Positions 43,130 to 52,395 of a stretch of DNA of 64,000 nt are shown here, one piece after another. Under the pieces are notes generated by a model. It had not been told where the DNA came from. It did no database searches and saw only the letters and a program-made list of their open reading frames with translations. A program made the position numbers and the translations under genes. Source of the DNA: Rivularia sp. PCC 7116 (GTDB taxonomy: Bacteria > Cyanobacteriota > Cyanobacteriia > Cyanobacteriales > Nostocaceae); contig NC_019678.1 in the NCBI RefSeq assembly GCF_000316665.1, forward strand, positions 7,039,001 through 7,103,000, read 5' to 3'. Position 1 is the stretch's first letter, and the number at the start of each line of letters is the position of its first letter.

Positions 43130-44403
43130 TAATCTAATCCTGAGAATGGAAGAAACATCATTATACTGCAACCTTCTCCAGGTTTGCTGTTCAGATAAAA
43201 TTTACCTGCTAACGCATGAGCGCGATCGCGCATACTTTGAAGTCCAAAACCTGTGGTATTTTGCTTCGGGTTGAAGCCAACACCATTATCCTGAATGCTC
43301 AGATACAAAGAATTATCAATTGTTTTAATTTCAATATTGACTAAATCCGCATCACTATGTTTAGAAATATTAGTTAATGCTTCTTGAATAATTCGGTAAA
43401 TAGTCAAGTTTATTTCTGGAGATAAAATTGGATTAACTGGTAAATAAAATTTTGGCTTAATTTGAAATTTTAATTTAAACTCTTCAAATAAATCTTCAAT
43501 AGCAAATTCTAAGCTTTTACCTTTTAATGGATCGGAGCGCAAAGCCGATACAGAAAACCGAACTTCTTTTAAAGCATTTGCACCCATATTTTTACCTTGC
43601 AATAGAAAACTCTTTGCTTTCTCAATGTTAGAGTCAATAAATAGTAAAGCGTTTTCAAGTTGAATACTTTGCGCTGTTAGGGAATGTCCTATAGAATCAT
43701 GAATTTCTCTTGCAATTCGGCTTCGTTCTTGTAGAGTAGCTTGATTTTCAATTCTCAGAGCATATTGCCTGAGTTGTTCGTGGGCTAAAACTAATTTTTG
43801 TTTGCTCTGACGCTCGGAGATGACTGTATTTACTAATAGCATTACGAATAATAGTATAAACGTAAATAATACTCCTGCGGTAATTTTTAAATTAAAAACA
43901 ATGTTTGTTAATTCTTCAGGATTTTCAATCCTTAGTTTATTTGGTAACTTAAAAGGAGCATTGGTATTTAATGTAAAAATGAAAAATGCCCAGGATAGAG
44001 CTGCGATAAGGATTCTTCCTTTAATATCAAAAACTAAACAACTACGAATAACTAAAATAAGTAATAAATGTGGCGTAAATCCTATTCCTTTACCAAGCCC
44101 ATAATTAGCTAAAAACATTAAAAATAGACCAAATAGAGTATAGATTATTTTATATAGTGTTTTAGTTTGAGGTAATTTTAAACCCATTATTCCAAACATT
44201 ATAAGGGCAAAAAATACTAAGGGTGAATTAAGGCTTTCTCGAATAAATCCGGGTTTAGATAAACCACCTAGCCTAAATTCCATTAATAGGCATATTGATA
44301 ACAATATCCATTCCAAATAAGCAAACAATGGGAATGGATGATTCTGTAAAATCTTAAGATTCTTTAACTGATGAAAACTAGGAAAATTTATTAATTTTAT
44401 CAT
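43129..44403 (-). CDS. NarL/LiaS-type sensor histidine kinase (HisKA_3)
   Basis: 424 aa. The N-terminal 195 residues contain about six hydrophobic helices with very short loops, so the signal is probably sensed within the membrane. A coiled coil leads to the HisKA_3 dimerisation domain with H235-D236 in REIHDSIGHSL, then HATPase motifs N box IIQEALTNISKHS, G1 DNGVGF and G2 GFGLQSMRDRA. It forms a translationally coupled pair with the LuxR-type regulator and lies divergent from an efflux and Spy-like operon. By analogy with LiaRS or similar membrane-damage systems, it may detect envelope stress (inference). Confidence 0.92.
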   Translation of the reverse strand: MIKLINFPSFHQLKNLKILQNHPFPLFAYLEWILLSICLLMEFRLGGLSKPGFIRESLNSPLVFFALIMFGIMGLKLPQTKTLYKIIYTLFGLFLMFLANYGLGKGIGFTPHLLLILVIRSCLVFDIKGRILIAALSWAFFIFTLNTNAPFKLPNKLRIENPEELTNIVFNLKITAGVLFTFILLFVMLLVNTVISERQSKQKLVLAHEQLRQYALRIENQATLQERSRIAREIHDSIGHSLTAQSIQLENALLFIDSNIEKAKSFLLQGKNMGANALKEVRFSVSALRSDPLKGKSLEFAIEDLFEEFKLKFQIKPKFYLPVNPILSPEINLTIYRIIQEALTNISKHSDADLVNIEIKTIDNSLYLSIQDNGVGFNPKQNTTGFGLQSMRDRAHALAGKFYLNSKPGEGCSIMMFLPFSGLD

Positions 44404-44504
44404 CGCTATTTTTTATCCAATAGAAATTAAATTAATTGCTTTAGATATTTTCTATATTATCTTTTTTAAGATATTATTTATCTTCCTCAATTCCCAGGAA
44501 CTGA

Positions 44505-44567
44505 GGTACTATTTATTGCAAAATAACATAGGACTAAAGTACCAAATTAAATTAGAGCGGTAGTACC
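44505..44567. promoter_or_regulatory. Candidate response-regulator sites (GGTACT/AGTACC)
   Basis: The hexamer occurs three times in the 259-base divergent region: GGTACT 44505-44510 and AGTACC 44538-44543 and 44562-44567. The first is inverted relative to the other two. The location between the two-component genes and the efflux operon fits an operator. Confidence 0.35.
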
Positions 44568-44662
44568 ATGTGCTTTTCATACATAACTCATAGGATTGAA
44601 ATGTGGAATTCAAGCCAGTCTTTCACATAAAAGAATAGCAATCAATCATATTAGGGGAATCA

Positions 44663-45109
44663 ATGAAAGCACAATTAATCTCTGCATTAATTGCAACTAC
44701 AATTATTGGTGCTACAGCAAGCATCTCTAACGCTCAAATTCCATCTGCGCCACGAGTCAATATACAAATGGAAAATGGTGTTCCAAGTATACCTGGTATC
44801 GAATTTAGTGACGAACAAAAAGAAAAACTCAAAGAAGTTAATCAAGAAGCTCGCAGTCGTATGAGTGAAATTCTCACATCAGAGCAGCAAGATGATTTAC
44901 GAGCTGCTGTAGATGCGGGAACAAATCCTCAAGAAGCTATAAAAACTTTAAACCTATCAAATAAGCAAAAGAACAATCTCGAAAAAGTCCAAAAATGGCA
45001 ACGTAAGCAGGTATTAGGCATTTTAGACAACGAACAAAAACGGAAAATTATGCAAATGCGTCAAAGACAGGGAAGACAGGTAGGAAGCTATCGCTTAAAT
45101 ATCCGATAA
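44663..45109 (+). CDS. Spy/CpxP-like small periplasmic protein
   Basis: 148 aa. Residues 1-24 are a signal peptide (ending SNA/QIP). The mature part is almost all helix and highly charged, with two LTxxQ-like elements: FSDEQKEKLKEVNQEARSRM plus ILTSEQQDDL, then LNLSNKQKNNLEKVQKWQ plus ILDNEQKRKIMQM. This is the pattern of the Spy/CpxP family of periplasmic chaperones and stress sensors. It is the first gene of the plus-strand group with the HlyD-like adaptor, MacB-like permease and ATPase, and divergent from the two-component pair. It may buffer the kinase or bind the transported compound (inference). Confidence 0.75.
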   Translation: MKAQLISALIATTIIGATASISNAQIPSAPRVNIQMENGVPSIPGIEFSDEQKEKLKEVNQEARSRMSEILTSEQQDDLRAAVDAGTNPQEAIKTLNLSNKQKNNLEKVQKWQRKQVLGILDNEQKRKIMQMRQRQGRQVGSYRLNIR

Positions 45110-45297
45110 ATATCTAATCTTAAGCTAGCTAGTTTTCTTTGTTGAAGACTTAGAGTTCATGCAGCCTTTAAGTATAATTACTTGCGTTTTCCTGACATCG
45201 CTCCGCTTCTGAATCATTACAGAGTTGGAAACAATAAATAATATTATTGTTTTTCCTCTCTGTATTTTATCGTATCAGTTCTCAATATTAAATAAGC

Positions 45298-46827
45298 TTG
45301 CCAGAAAGCCGGAAAATTATTAATTATTTAATCATAGAAATCAACGTGTCAAATTTGTCTATCTCTGCTCCTAATGTTATAAAAAAACTTAAAAATAGTT
45401 TATTTATCAAGCTAATAATATATTTCTTGTTGATTGGTACGGGTTTAACTACATTTCGTTTTTTTGTATTGATACCAGCAAGAGAAGCTAGAACTCAATT
45501 ACCAACTCAAAGCCCGGAAAGACAAGATTTAAAAATTACAATCACAGCTAACGGTAAAATTGAGCCAGAACGTTCGATTAATATTAGCCCGAAAAATGCC
45601 GGTGTCATTAAAAGTTTATTAGTTGAAGAAGGTGATACTGCCAAAAAAGGACAAATTATCGCCTATATGGATGATTCTAATTTACAGGGACAACTGACTC
45701 AAGCCAAAGCGGGAGTTGCATCTGCACAAGCGAGTTTAGAAAAATTAAAAGCGGGAAATCGTCCTCAAGAAATAGCTCAAGTAAAAGCACAATTAGAAGA
45801 AGCACAAGCGAATTTAAGTAAATTAATTGCTGGAAATCGTCCTCAAGAAATCGCTCAAGCAGAAGCAAGATTGAATCGAGCGCAAGTAACGTTAAATCAA
45901 ACAGAAGCTGAATTAAACCGTTATCAGCAATTATTTAATTCTGGTGCAATTTCTCGACAAAATTTAAGTACCTATCAAACTAATAGAGAAACTGCTTTGA
46001 CTCAAGTTAAAGAAGCAGAACAGGCTTTAAATCTACTTAAAATCGGCTCTCGTCAGGAAGATATTCAACAAGCAAGAGCAAAGGTTAAACAATTACAAGA
46101 ATCATACAATTTGATTCAAGCTGGTACAAGAACAGAAGATGTTAATCAAGCACTTGCACAGGTAAATTCAGCTAGAGGTTCTTTGCAAACAATTCTGGCT
46201 CAAATTGACGATACAGTAATTCGCGCTCCTTTTGATGGTGTAATAACAAAAATATATTCCAAACCTGGTTCTTTTGTGACTCCAAATACTGCCGGAGGTG
46301 TGAGTTCTTCGAGTTTAAACTCTTCAATATTATCTTTAACTGCGAACAATCAATTAGTAGCCAATATCGCAGAATCTAATTTAGCAAAAATTAGTATCGA
46401 ACAAAAGGTTAATATCAAAACTGATGCTTATCTAAGTGAAGTATTTATTGGTAAAGTATCACAAATCGCAGCACAAGCAACCGTAGAGCAAAACGTAACA
46501 AGTTTTGAAGTCACAGCAGAGATTATTTCCTCAAAAAAGAAACTTTTACGTTCGGGTATGAATGTCGAAACTGAATTTGAAATCGGAGAAAAACAGAATG
46601 CTTTAGTTGTTCCAACAGTTGCAGTTGTACGCAAAGCGGAGGGAACTGGTGTATATATCTTGAATGATGATAATAAACCTGTATTTAAATCTATTCAAAC
46701 AGGTGTTGTAGTCAAAAATCAAACAGAAGTTAAATCAGGTTTAACGGGAAAGGAAAAAGTTGTATTATCCGCTCCAGATAAAAGTAAATCTCAGCCAAGA
46801 GGCTTATTGCCATCGAGGAATAATTAA
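45298..46827 (+). CDS. HlyD/MacA-type efflux adaptor (membrane fusion protein)
   Basis: Up to 509 aa. One membrane anchor (about residues 38-57) is followed by the split lipoyl domain (ITANGKIEPERSINISPKNAGVIKSLLVEEGDTAKKGQIIAYMDD), a long coiled-coil hairpin (about 125-300) with duplicated AGNRPQEIAQVKAQLEEAQAN units, the second lipoyl half (TVIRAPFDGVITKIYSKPGSF), and beta-barrel/MP domains. It would connect the inner-membrane ABC permease to an outer-membrane channel. The start is uncertain: the TTG at 45298 has no ribosome-binding site, and a GTG at 45346 (17 codons in) is an alternative. The AGNRPQEIAQ repeats are nearly identical at the DNA level too. Confidence 0.88.
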   Translation: MPESRKIINYLIIEINVSNLSISAPNVIKKLKNSLFIKLIIYFLLIGTGLTTFRFFVLIPAREARTQLPTQSPERQDLKITITANGKIEPERSINISPKNAGVIKSLLVEEGDTAKKGQIIAYMDDSNLQGQLTQAKAGVASAQASLEKLKAGNRPQEIAQVKAQLEEAQANLSKLIAGNRPQEIAQAEARLNRAQVTLNQTEAELNRYQQLFNSGAISRQNLSTYQTNRETALTQVKEAEQALNLLKIGSRQEDIQQARAKVKQLQESYNLIQAGTRTEDVNQALAQVNSARGSLQTILAQIDDTVIRAPFDGVITKIYSKPGSFVTPNTAGGVSSSSLNSSILSLTANNQLVANIAESNLAKISIEQKVNIKTDAYLSEVFIGKVSQIAAQATVEQNVTSFEVTAEIISSKKKLLRSGMNVETEFEIGEKQNALVVPTVAVVRKAEGTGVYILNDDNKPVFKSIQTGVVVKNQTEVKSGLTGKEKVVLSAPDKSKSQPRGLLPSRNN

Positions 46828-46935
46828 TAAGTAGACATAATTGAATTTAAGAACATATCGAAACCTCACCCTCAATCCCTCTCCTTATTCAAGAGAGGGA
46901 AGCACGATATATATTTCTTTTGATTAAAATAAATC

Positions 46936-48201
46936 ATGCCATCGATAAACCATAAAAATAAATATTCTATTTCCACCATTGAAATATTATCAATTGCTTT
47001 AGAATCCTTATGGAGCAATAAACTACGTACCGGATTAACCATGCTGGGAATGATAATTGGAATTGCTTCCGTAATTGGTATTACTTCAGTCGGACAAGGA
47101 GTCCAAAAATCTACAGAAGAACAAATCAAATCATTGGGTTCCGATGTTCTACAGGTATTAGCGGGGGAAGCAAAGGGTGGAAATATCAGCCAAGGACAAG
47201 GTTCTAGTAGTACTTTGACTTGGGAAGATGCCAAATCTATTGCGAATCAAGTCACAGCAGCAGATGCTGTTTCCGCATATTTACAAAGTCGAGTACAAGT
47301 TGTTTACGAAGATGAAAATGCTTCCACTACCGTCTACGGAAGCGATTTAGATTTTCCAGAAACAAGAAATACTTTTCCCGAGACTGGTAGATATTTTAAT
47401 CAAGCAGAGTTAGATGAAAGTCAACAGGTTGTTGTTCTCGCTCCCACTGTAAAAAACAAATTATTTCCCGAATATATCAATCCCGTTGGTGAAAAAATTC
47501 GCATCCAAGGAGAAATTTATCAAGTGGTTGGAGTCATGGAGAAAAAAGGTTCTCAAGGTCCTATGGATAGAGATGATGCTGTGTATATTCCTTTAACTAC
47601 TATGTCCGCAAGAATTGTGGGAAATAACTCATTATTTGGGATTTCTATTAACGGTATTTATGTCAAATATGCTAGTGAAGAACAATCATCAGCAGCCGAA
47701 TTTCAGATTACAAATTTGTTGCGATCGCGACATAATATCCAGTCTCCAGAAGATGACGATTTTCGCGTTACCAACCAAGCTGATATTCTCGAAACTCTGG
47801 CAACTGTAACTGGTTTGTTGACAACTATGATAGGAGCGATTGCAGGTATTTCTTTGGTAGTTGGTGGAATTGGAATTGCGAATATTATGTTAGTTTCTGT
47901 AGTCGAAAGAACCAGAGAAATCGGCATTCGTAAAGCATTAGGAGCAACTGATTCAGCAATACTCAATCAATTTTTAGTCGAAGCAGTTGTTATTTCTACC
48001 GTTGGTGGTGTAATTGGAATTGTAACTGGAACCGCAATCGCTTTTATCATTTCGACATTAGCTCAATTCCCTTTTATAATTTCTCCCACTTCAGTCATTA
48101 TTGCTTTCACTTTATCGACAGGAGTCGGTTTACTTGCTGGTGTAATTCCAGCCAGAAACGCATCTAAATTAGACCCGATTACTGCCTTGAGAAGCGATTA
48201 A
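46936..48201 (+). CDS. MacB-like ABC transporter permease
   Basis: 421 aa. The N-terminal segment ALESLWSNKLRTGLTMLGMIIGIASVIGITSVGQGV is the classic MacB/FtsX first helix. A large periplasmic domain (about residues 65-285) follows, then three helices at the C-terminus: TGLLTTMIGAIAGISLVVGGIGIANIMLVSVVERTREIGIRKALGAT, then VVISTVGGVIGIVTGTAIAFII and SVIIAFTLSTGVGLLAGVIPARNASKLDPITALR. MacB-type permeases use ATP hydrolysis in the cytoplasm to drive mechanotransmission in the periplasm. The ATPase is encoded separately, 20 bases downstream, and the adaptor 108 bases upstream. Confidence 0.93.
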   Translation: MPSINHKNKYSISTIEILSIALESLWSNKLRTGLTMLGMIIGIASVIGITSVGQGVQKSTEEQIKSLGSDVLQVLAGEAKGGNISQGQGSSSTLTWEDAKSIANQVTAADAVSAYLQSRVQVVYEDENASTTVYGSDLDFPETRNTFPETGRYFNQAELDESQQVVVLAPTVKNKLFPEYINPVGEKIRIQGEIYQVVGVMEKKGSQGPMDRDDAVYIPLTTMSARIVGNNSLFGISINGIYVKYASEEQSSAAEFQITNLLRSRHNIQSPEDDDFRVTNQADILETLATVTGLLTTMIGAIAGISLVVGGIGIANIMLVSVVERTREIGIRKALGATDSAILNQFLVEAVVISTVGGVIGIVTGTAIAFIISTLAQFPFIISPTSVIIAFTLSTGVGLLAGVIPARNASKLDPITALRSD

Positions 48202-48220
48202 ATATAAAATATAAAATTTC

Positions 48221-48886
48221 ATGATGATTTTAATGGAATCAATTACCAAACATTACTTATTAGGAGAAGTCAAGGTTCCTATTCTCAAAGGTATTAACCT
48301 GACAATTGTAAAAGGTGAATATTTGGCAATAATGGGCGCTTCCGGTTCTGGTAAATCTACTCTTATGAATATTATGGGTTGTTTAGACCGCGCGAGCAGC
48401 GGTAGTTACACTCTAGAAGGTCGAAAATTAACTAGTTTTAATAATGATGAATTAGCCTACACCCGCAATCAAAGAATTGGCTTTGTATTTCAACAATTCA
48501 ATTTATTGCCTCGTGCAACTGCTTTAGAAAATGTCATGTTACCGATGGTTTATGCAAGTACTTCCAAACCAGAACGTCTTCAACGAGCGGAAGCTGCTTT
48601 AATTAAAGTTGGATTAGCAGATAGAATTAATAACCGTCCCAATCAATTATCAGGGGGACAACAGCAAAGAGTTGCAATTGCTCGCGCTTTAGTTAATAAT
48701 CCCGCTATTATTTTGGCAGACGAACCTACTGGTGCATTAGATACCCAAACTTCCCATGAAGTTATGGATTTGTTCGCAGAATTAAATGCACAAGGAATCA
48801 CAATCATAATTGTCACCCACGAACATGATATTGCAGAAATTACCCAGCGTATTATTCGCGTTCAAGATGGTTTAATTATTAGTTAA
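48221..48886 (+). CDS. MacB-like ABC transporter ATP-binding protein
   Basis: 221 aa (the Met at residue 4 is an equally possible start). Walker A is MGASGSGKSTLMN, Q-loop VFQQFNLLPRATALENVMLP, signature LSGGQQQRVAIARAL, Walker B IILADEPTGALD, H-loop IIVTHEHD. It is the LolD/MacB-type subfamily and pairs with the permease encoded just upstream to form a two-gene MacB equivalent. The operon ends here; a MarR gene converges on it with a 5-base gap. Confidence 0.93.
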   Translation: MMILMESITKHYLLGEVKVPILKGINLTIVKGEYLAIMGASGSGKSTLMNIMGCLDRASSGSYTLEGRKLTSFNNDELAYTRNQRIGFVFQQFNLLPRATALENVMLPMVYASTSKPERLQRAEAALIKVGLADRINNRPNQLSGGQQQRVAIARALVNNPAIILADEPTGALDTQTSHEVMDLFAELNAQGITIIIVTHEHDIAEITQRIIRVQDGLIIS

Positions 48887-48891
48887 TTGCA

Positions 48892-49404
48892 TTAACTTTT
48901 ACCCCATGCTTCTAATCTTTCCTGACAAGTTGCTAGGGGACAATTGTCCATATCACAAAAACGACATATATACTCTTCTAAAACTTCAGTATTACTATAT
49001 TGTCCTGCCATTTTAGATAAAGTACTTAGCAACTGTTCCTGCTCTTGTGTTGTTAAAGGCTTGAGTAAATTTGATACCGCTGCAATCTTAGCCTGCTGAA
49101 TTTCTTCAACCATCGCTTTTCCGTCATATGTAAGTCGTAGATGAACAAAACGACGGTCATTTCCTTGATGACGCTCCACTAAATTTTGATTTACCAGACG
49201 CTCTACTAACCTAGCTGCCCCAGATTGAGAAAGCTGTAAATATTGTGCGAGTAAGTCTACTGTAATCGTAGGATAGCGCTCAACAATCACCAGTGCAGCC
49301 GGGAAAGAAGCAGTATTGCCCGTAGCTTCCTTTGCAGCATTTTGAATACTGTCAGAAATTGCGATCGCAGCTGCTCCGATCAAATTTATCAGTTGTAAAT
49401 CCAT
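48892..49404 (-). CDS. MarR family regulator with C-terminal cysteine cluster
   Basis: 170 aa. The winged helix is visible as YPTITVDLLAQYLQLSQSGAARLVERLVNQNLVERHQGNDRRFVHLRLTYDGKAM (residues about 47-100). The C-terminus carries four closely spaced cysteines, C147, C150, C155 and C160 (CRFCDMDNCPLATC). This could be a zinc site or a redox switch. It is divergent from the CrtI-like desaturase, with about 75 bases between the starts, and convergent with the efflux operon; it may regulate the desaturase gene (inference). One HIP1 site lies near 49360. Confidence 0.88.
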   Translation of the reverse strand: MDLQLINLIGAAAIAISDSIQNAAKEATGNTASFPAALVIVERYPTITVDLLAQYLQLSQSGAARLVERLVNQNLVERHQGNDRRFVHLRLTYDGKAMVEEIQQAKIAAVSNLLKPLTTQEQEQLLSTLSKMAGQYSNTEVLEEYICRFCDMDNCPLATCQERLEAWGKS

Positions 49405-49480
49405 TACTCAATTATTATATGATTGACTCATGCATTTATTTTAGATATAGCATTTACTAGTGGGTAAGGGGCGAGAAATT

Positions 49481-50974
49481 ATGGCTAAAAACATTATTGT
49501 AGTAGGTGCGGGACCGGGTGGATTAGCTACAGCATTACGCTTGAAAGGTCAGGGTTATAACGTAGAAATATTTGAGTCTAGCAATCGCGTTGGTGGGAGA
49601 ATGCGCGGTTTCCAAGATGGTGACTATGCTTTCGATACTGGTCCAACTATCTTACAATTACCAAATCTTTACGACGATTTATTTGCTAGTGCCGGACTTA
49701 AGCGAGAAGATTATATAACTTTTACTCGTTTAGAGCCTTACACCAAACTACGCTTTTGGGACGATTCTACATTAGAACTCACCACCGATTTTGAGAAATT
49801 AAAGCAACAATTGCAAACTTTTCGTGACGATTTACCCGCAGCTTTTGACCGTTGGTATGCTCGGGAAGCAAAGAAATATGAAGCTGGTTACGAACCCTAC
49901 CTCAGCCAGCCCGCTCGTCCTATTTTGGGGTATATGCGACTCGACGAGCTGGGTACGGGTTTAAGATTTCGACCTTGGGAAACTCTTTATCAACACTTTT
50001 GGAATGCTTTTCAAGATGAGCGATTGGTGTATTCTCTTTCCTATCCAGCCAAATATTTAGGAATGCACCCAACCTTAAGCGCGAGCGTATTTAGCTTAAT
50101 TCCCTATATTGAAATGGCATTCGGTGTCTGGCATCCCCAAGGAGGATTTCGCGCTTTAGCTCAAGCGATCGCTCAAGGATTCCAAGATTTAGGGGGAAAA
50201 ATTCACCTGAACGCTCCAGTAAAACAGGCATGGTTAGAGAATCGTCAAGTGCAAGGAGTAGAACTGGAAAATGGAGAACGAATAAAAGCAGATACTGTTG
50301 TAGTAAACGCTGACTTTGCTCGTGCGGTACAAACTTTGATTCCTCAAACAGCACAAGGGAAATACACCGACAATTTCTTTGCTAAAAAACAGTTTTCTTG
50401 CTCCACCTTTATGCTTTACTTGGGAATAAATCGACGCTACGATGATTTACCCCATCACCAACTATATTTATCCGAACACATTCGCAAGCGAGAAAAACCT
50501 TTTGTCGATGACTCAGCCTTAGATGAAATCGATCCACCATTTTACGTTTGTAATCCAACTCCGGTAGATTCAAGCAACGCACCGGCAGGACATTCTACCC
50601 TATATGTTTTAGTACCAATTCCTCACACAGGATATGGTGTTGATTGGCACAAAAAAGCTAAAAGTTATCGAGATTTAATTATTAGTCGTCTGCCGTTATT
50701 GGGATTTGATGAAGTAGAAAAACACATTGTGAGCGAGACTTGCTACACTGCCGATAATTGGCTAAATGATTATTCAGTATATTTAGGTGCCGTTTTTAAT
50801 CTTAGTCATAACTGGTTGCAGCTAGGGCCATTTCGTCCCCCAATTCGTTCGGAATATATAGACAAACTTTACTGGGTTGGTGGAGCAGTGCATCCTGGTA
50901 GTGGATTGATGACGATTTTGGAATCGGCTAAGAATACAGCTAGGTTTGTTGAAGAGGATTTGCTTAAGAAATAG
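49481..50974 (+). CDS. CrtI-type phytoene-desaturase family flavoprotein
   Basis: 497 aa from the ATG at 49481, which has AAGGGGCGAG upstream; an in-frame GTG at 49460 is less likely. The N-terminal FAD motif is IIVVGAGPGGLATALRLKGQGYNVEIFESSNRVGGR with FDTGPTILQLP, and the C-terminal FAD motif is LYWVGGAVHPGSGLMTILESAKNTARFV; both are typical of the CrtI/CrtN/CrtO group. Cyanobacteria normally desaturate phytoene with the plant-type CrtP, so a CrtI-type enzyme is more likely to act on another carotenoid, or may have been acquired by transfer (inference). No other carotenoid gene is nearby. The substrate is not assigned. Confidence 0.85.
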   Translation: MAKNIIVVGAGPGGLATALRLKGQGYNVEIFESSNRVGGRMRGFQDGDYAFDTGPTILQLPNLYDDLFASAGLKREDYITFTRLEPYTKLRFWDDSTLELTTDFEKLKQQLQTFRDDLPAAFDRWYAREAKKYEAGYEPYLSQPARPILGYMRLDELGTGLRFRPWETLYQHFWNAFQDERLVYSLSYPAKYLGMHPTLSASVFSLIPYIEMAFGVWHPQGGFRALAQAIAQGFQDLGGKIHLNAPVKQAWLENRQVQGVELENGERIKADTVVVNADFARAVQTLIPQTAQGKYTDNFFAKKQFSCSTFMLYLGINRRYDDLPHHQLYLSEHIRKREKPFVDDSALDEIDPPFYVCNPTPVDSSNAPAGHSTLYVLVPIPHTGYGVDWHKKAKSYRDLIISRLPLLGFDEVEKHIVSETCYTADNWLNDYSVYLGAVFNLSHNWLQLGPFRPPIRSEYIDKLYWVGGAVHPGSGLMTILESAKNTARFVEEDLLKK

Positions 50975-51032
50975 CTGTTGATTTCAAATACCCGATCAAA
51001 AATTATTGGATAACCGATAACGAAATAAAAAA

Positions 51033-51052
51033 CGCTATCGCAAACGATAGCG
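51033..51052 (+). terminator. Hairpin after the desaturase gene
   Basis: CGCTATCG (51033-51040) pairs with CGATAGCG (51045-51052), loop CAAA. No T-run follows, so termination is uncertain. Confidence 0.4.
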
Positions 51053-51212
51053 GGAACACACTAGTAAATTGGTTTTACTTTCACTACTATAATTCCTCTC
51101 TAATAGGAATGTAGTAGATTGATTATACTGATTTTTTATGTTTTATAGATACATAAAATATGCGTAATAATACTTATCTCCCTAAAAATTTCCATATAAT
51201 CCCCCATCTCTT

Positions 51213-52109
51213 CTATAAACCTTTAGCCTGACGAAACTCACTAACAACTTCCTTAATTTTGCGTAATTCACCTTCAACTTGATAGTTGAGTTCTTGCATT
51301 TGATCGGCAGTAAGAATTCCAGCTAATTGAGATAAAGGCTTTTCCAACTGCGGATATTTTTTCAAAGTTTCCTTACGGACAATCGGTGCAGCTTCATAAG
51401 GCGGAAAATATTTCTTATCATCTTTTAATATCACCAAACCCAAACGAGCAATTTGTCCGTCAGTAGAGTTATTAACAACTACATCCACTAATTCTTGAGT
51501 TAATGCTCGATATATCAAACCCAAATCCATACTTTTAGGTCTTCTTTGAAACTGCAAGTTATAAGCTTTAATTAATCCCGGTAAACCATCTTCTCTTTCA
51601 GCAAACTCATAACCGATGCCAATATCCCAATCAGATGCATATTTCGCAGCCTCTGAAATAGTTTCAATATTGTATTTTTTCGCATCTTCACCGCGAACTA
51701 TCACCGCATAAGTATTTTCAAAACCCAAAGGTTGAGCAACTTCTAAATTAAACTGTTTCTCGTAAGCTTGTTTGACCAAATTGTAAACTTTTCTGGGGTC
51801 ATCAATCACACTTTCTTTCAAAACCGCCGTTAAAGCCGTTCCGGTATACTCGATATAAGAATCGATATTTCCAGCAACAAGAGCTTCATGACAGAGTTTA
51901 GTACCTTGCAAGGTTCTACGGTCAACTTTTAAATCGCTGGTTGCTTCAATTTGCTGCGCTAACAGTTCTGCTAAAATATCCTGCTCGGTAAAACCTTTAG
52001 ATGCAACAATAATATCACTACCGTTGCTACCAACAGAAGTAACATTACAGCTAGCAATTCCTAAACTCAAACACAAACAAATTACAAATAGCGTCAAAAA
52101 TTTTTTCAT
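51213..52109 (-). CDS. Osmoprotectant-type ABC substrate-binding lipoprotein
   Basis: 298 aa. A lipoprotein signal with lipobox GIASC (Cys21) precedes an OpuAC-like domain: IIVASKGFTEQDILAELLAQ (about 33-52), GNIDSYIEYTGTALTAVL, and VDVVVNNSTDGQIARLGLVIL. The family binds glycine betaine, choline, proline betaine or related quaternary amines. The aromatic cage residues cannot be confirmed by eye. It is the last gene of a minus-strand set with the permease and ATPase. A MITE-like element and tandem repeats lie between it and the permease gene. Confidence 0.9.
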   Translation of the reverse strand: MKKFLTLFVICLCLSLGIASCNVTSVGSNGSDIIVASKGFTEQDILAELLAQQIEATSDLKVDRRTLQGTKLCHEALVAGNIDSYIEYTGTALTAVLKESVIDDPRKVYNLVKQAYEKQFNLEVAQPLGFENTYAVIVRGEDAKKYNIETISEAAKYASDWDIGIGYEFAEREDGLPGLIKAYNLQFQRRPKSMDLGLIYRALTQELVDVVVNNSTDGQIARLGLVILKDDKKYFPPYEAAPIVRKETLKKYPQLEKPLSQLAGILTADQMQELNYQVEGELRKIKEVVSEFRQAKGL

Positions 52110-52135
52110 AATAATTAGTGGTTAGTAGTTAGTAT

Positions 52136-52261
52136 AGGACTTACCGCAACTGGCATATTTTTCTTATAGGGTGCTGTGACATTTTGACTGATTATCAACG
52201 TAGTAATAAGGTTTGTAGTGTCAGGCACCACCCAAGCTTTGTGACAACTGCGGCCATTCCT
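52136..52261 (+). repeat. MITE-like element inside the ABC importer operon
   Basis: AGGACTTACCGCAACTGGCA at 52136 and CAACTGCGGCCATTCCT ending at 52261 form imperfect terminal inverted repeats. The interior (gggtgctgtgacattttga through cgtagtaataaggt to agtgtcaggcacca) matches the copies at 54165 and 57509. It is inserted in a TTAGTAG/TTAGTGG tandem repeat. Confidence 0.85.
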
Positions 52262-52395
52262 GTAGTAGTTAGTGGTTAGTAGTTACTTCTTTCCTCTGAA
52301 AAGATTGACGATTTGAGGAAGCAGAAAAGTAAGGAGTAGGAGTAAAAGTAATTATCTACTCCCTCTTTCCCCCTCTCCTTTTTCTGCTTTCCTCA

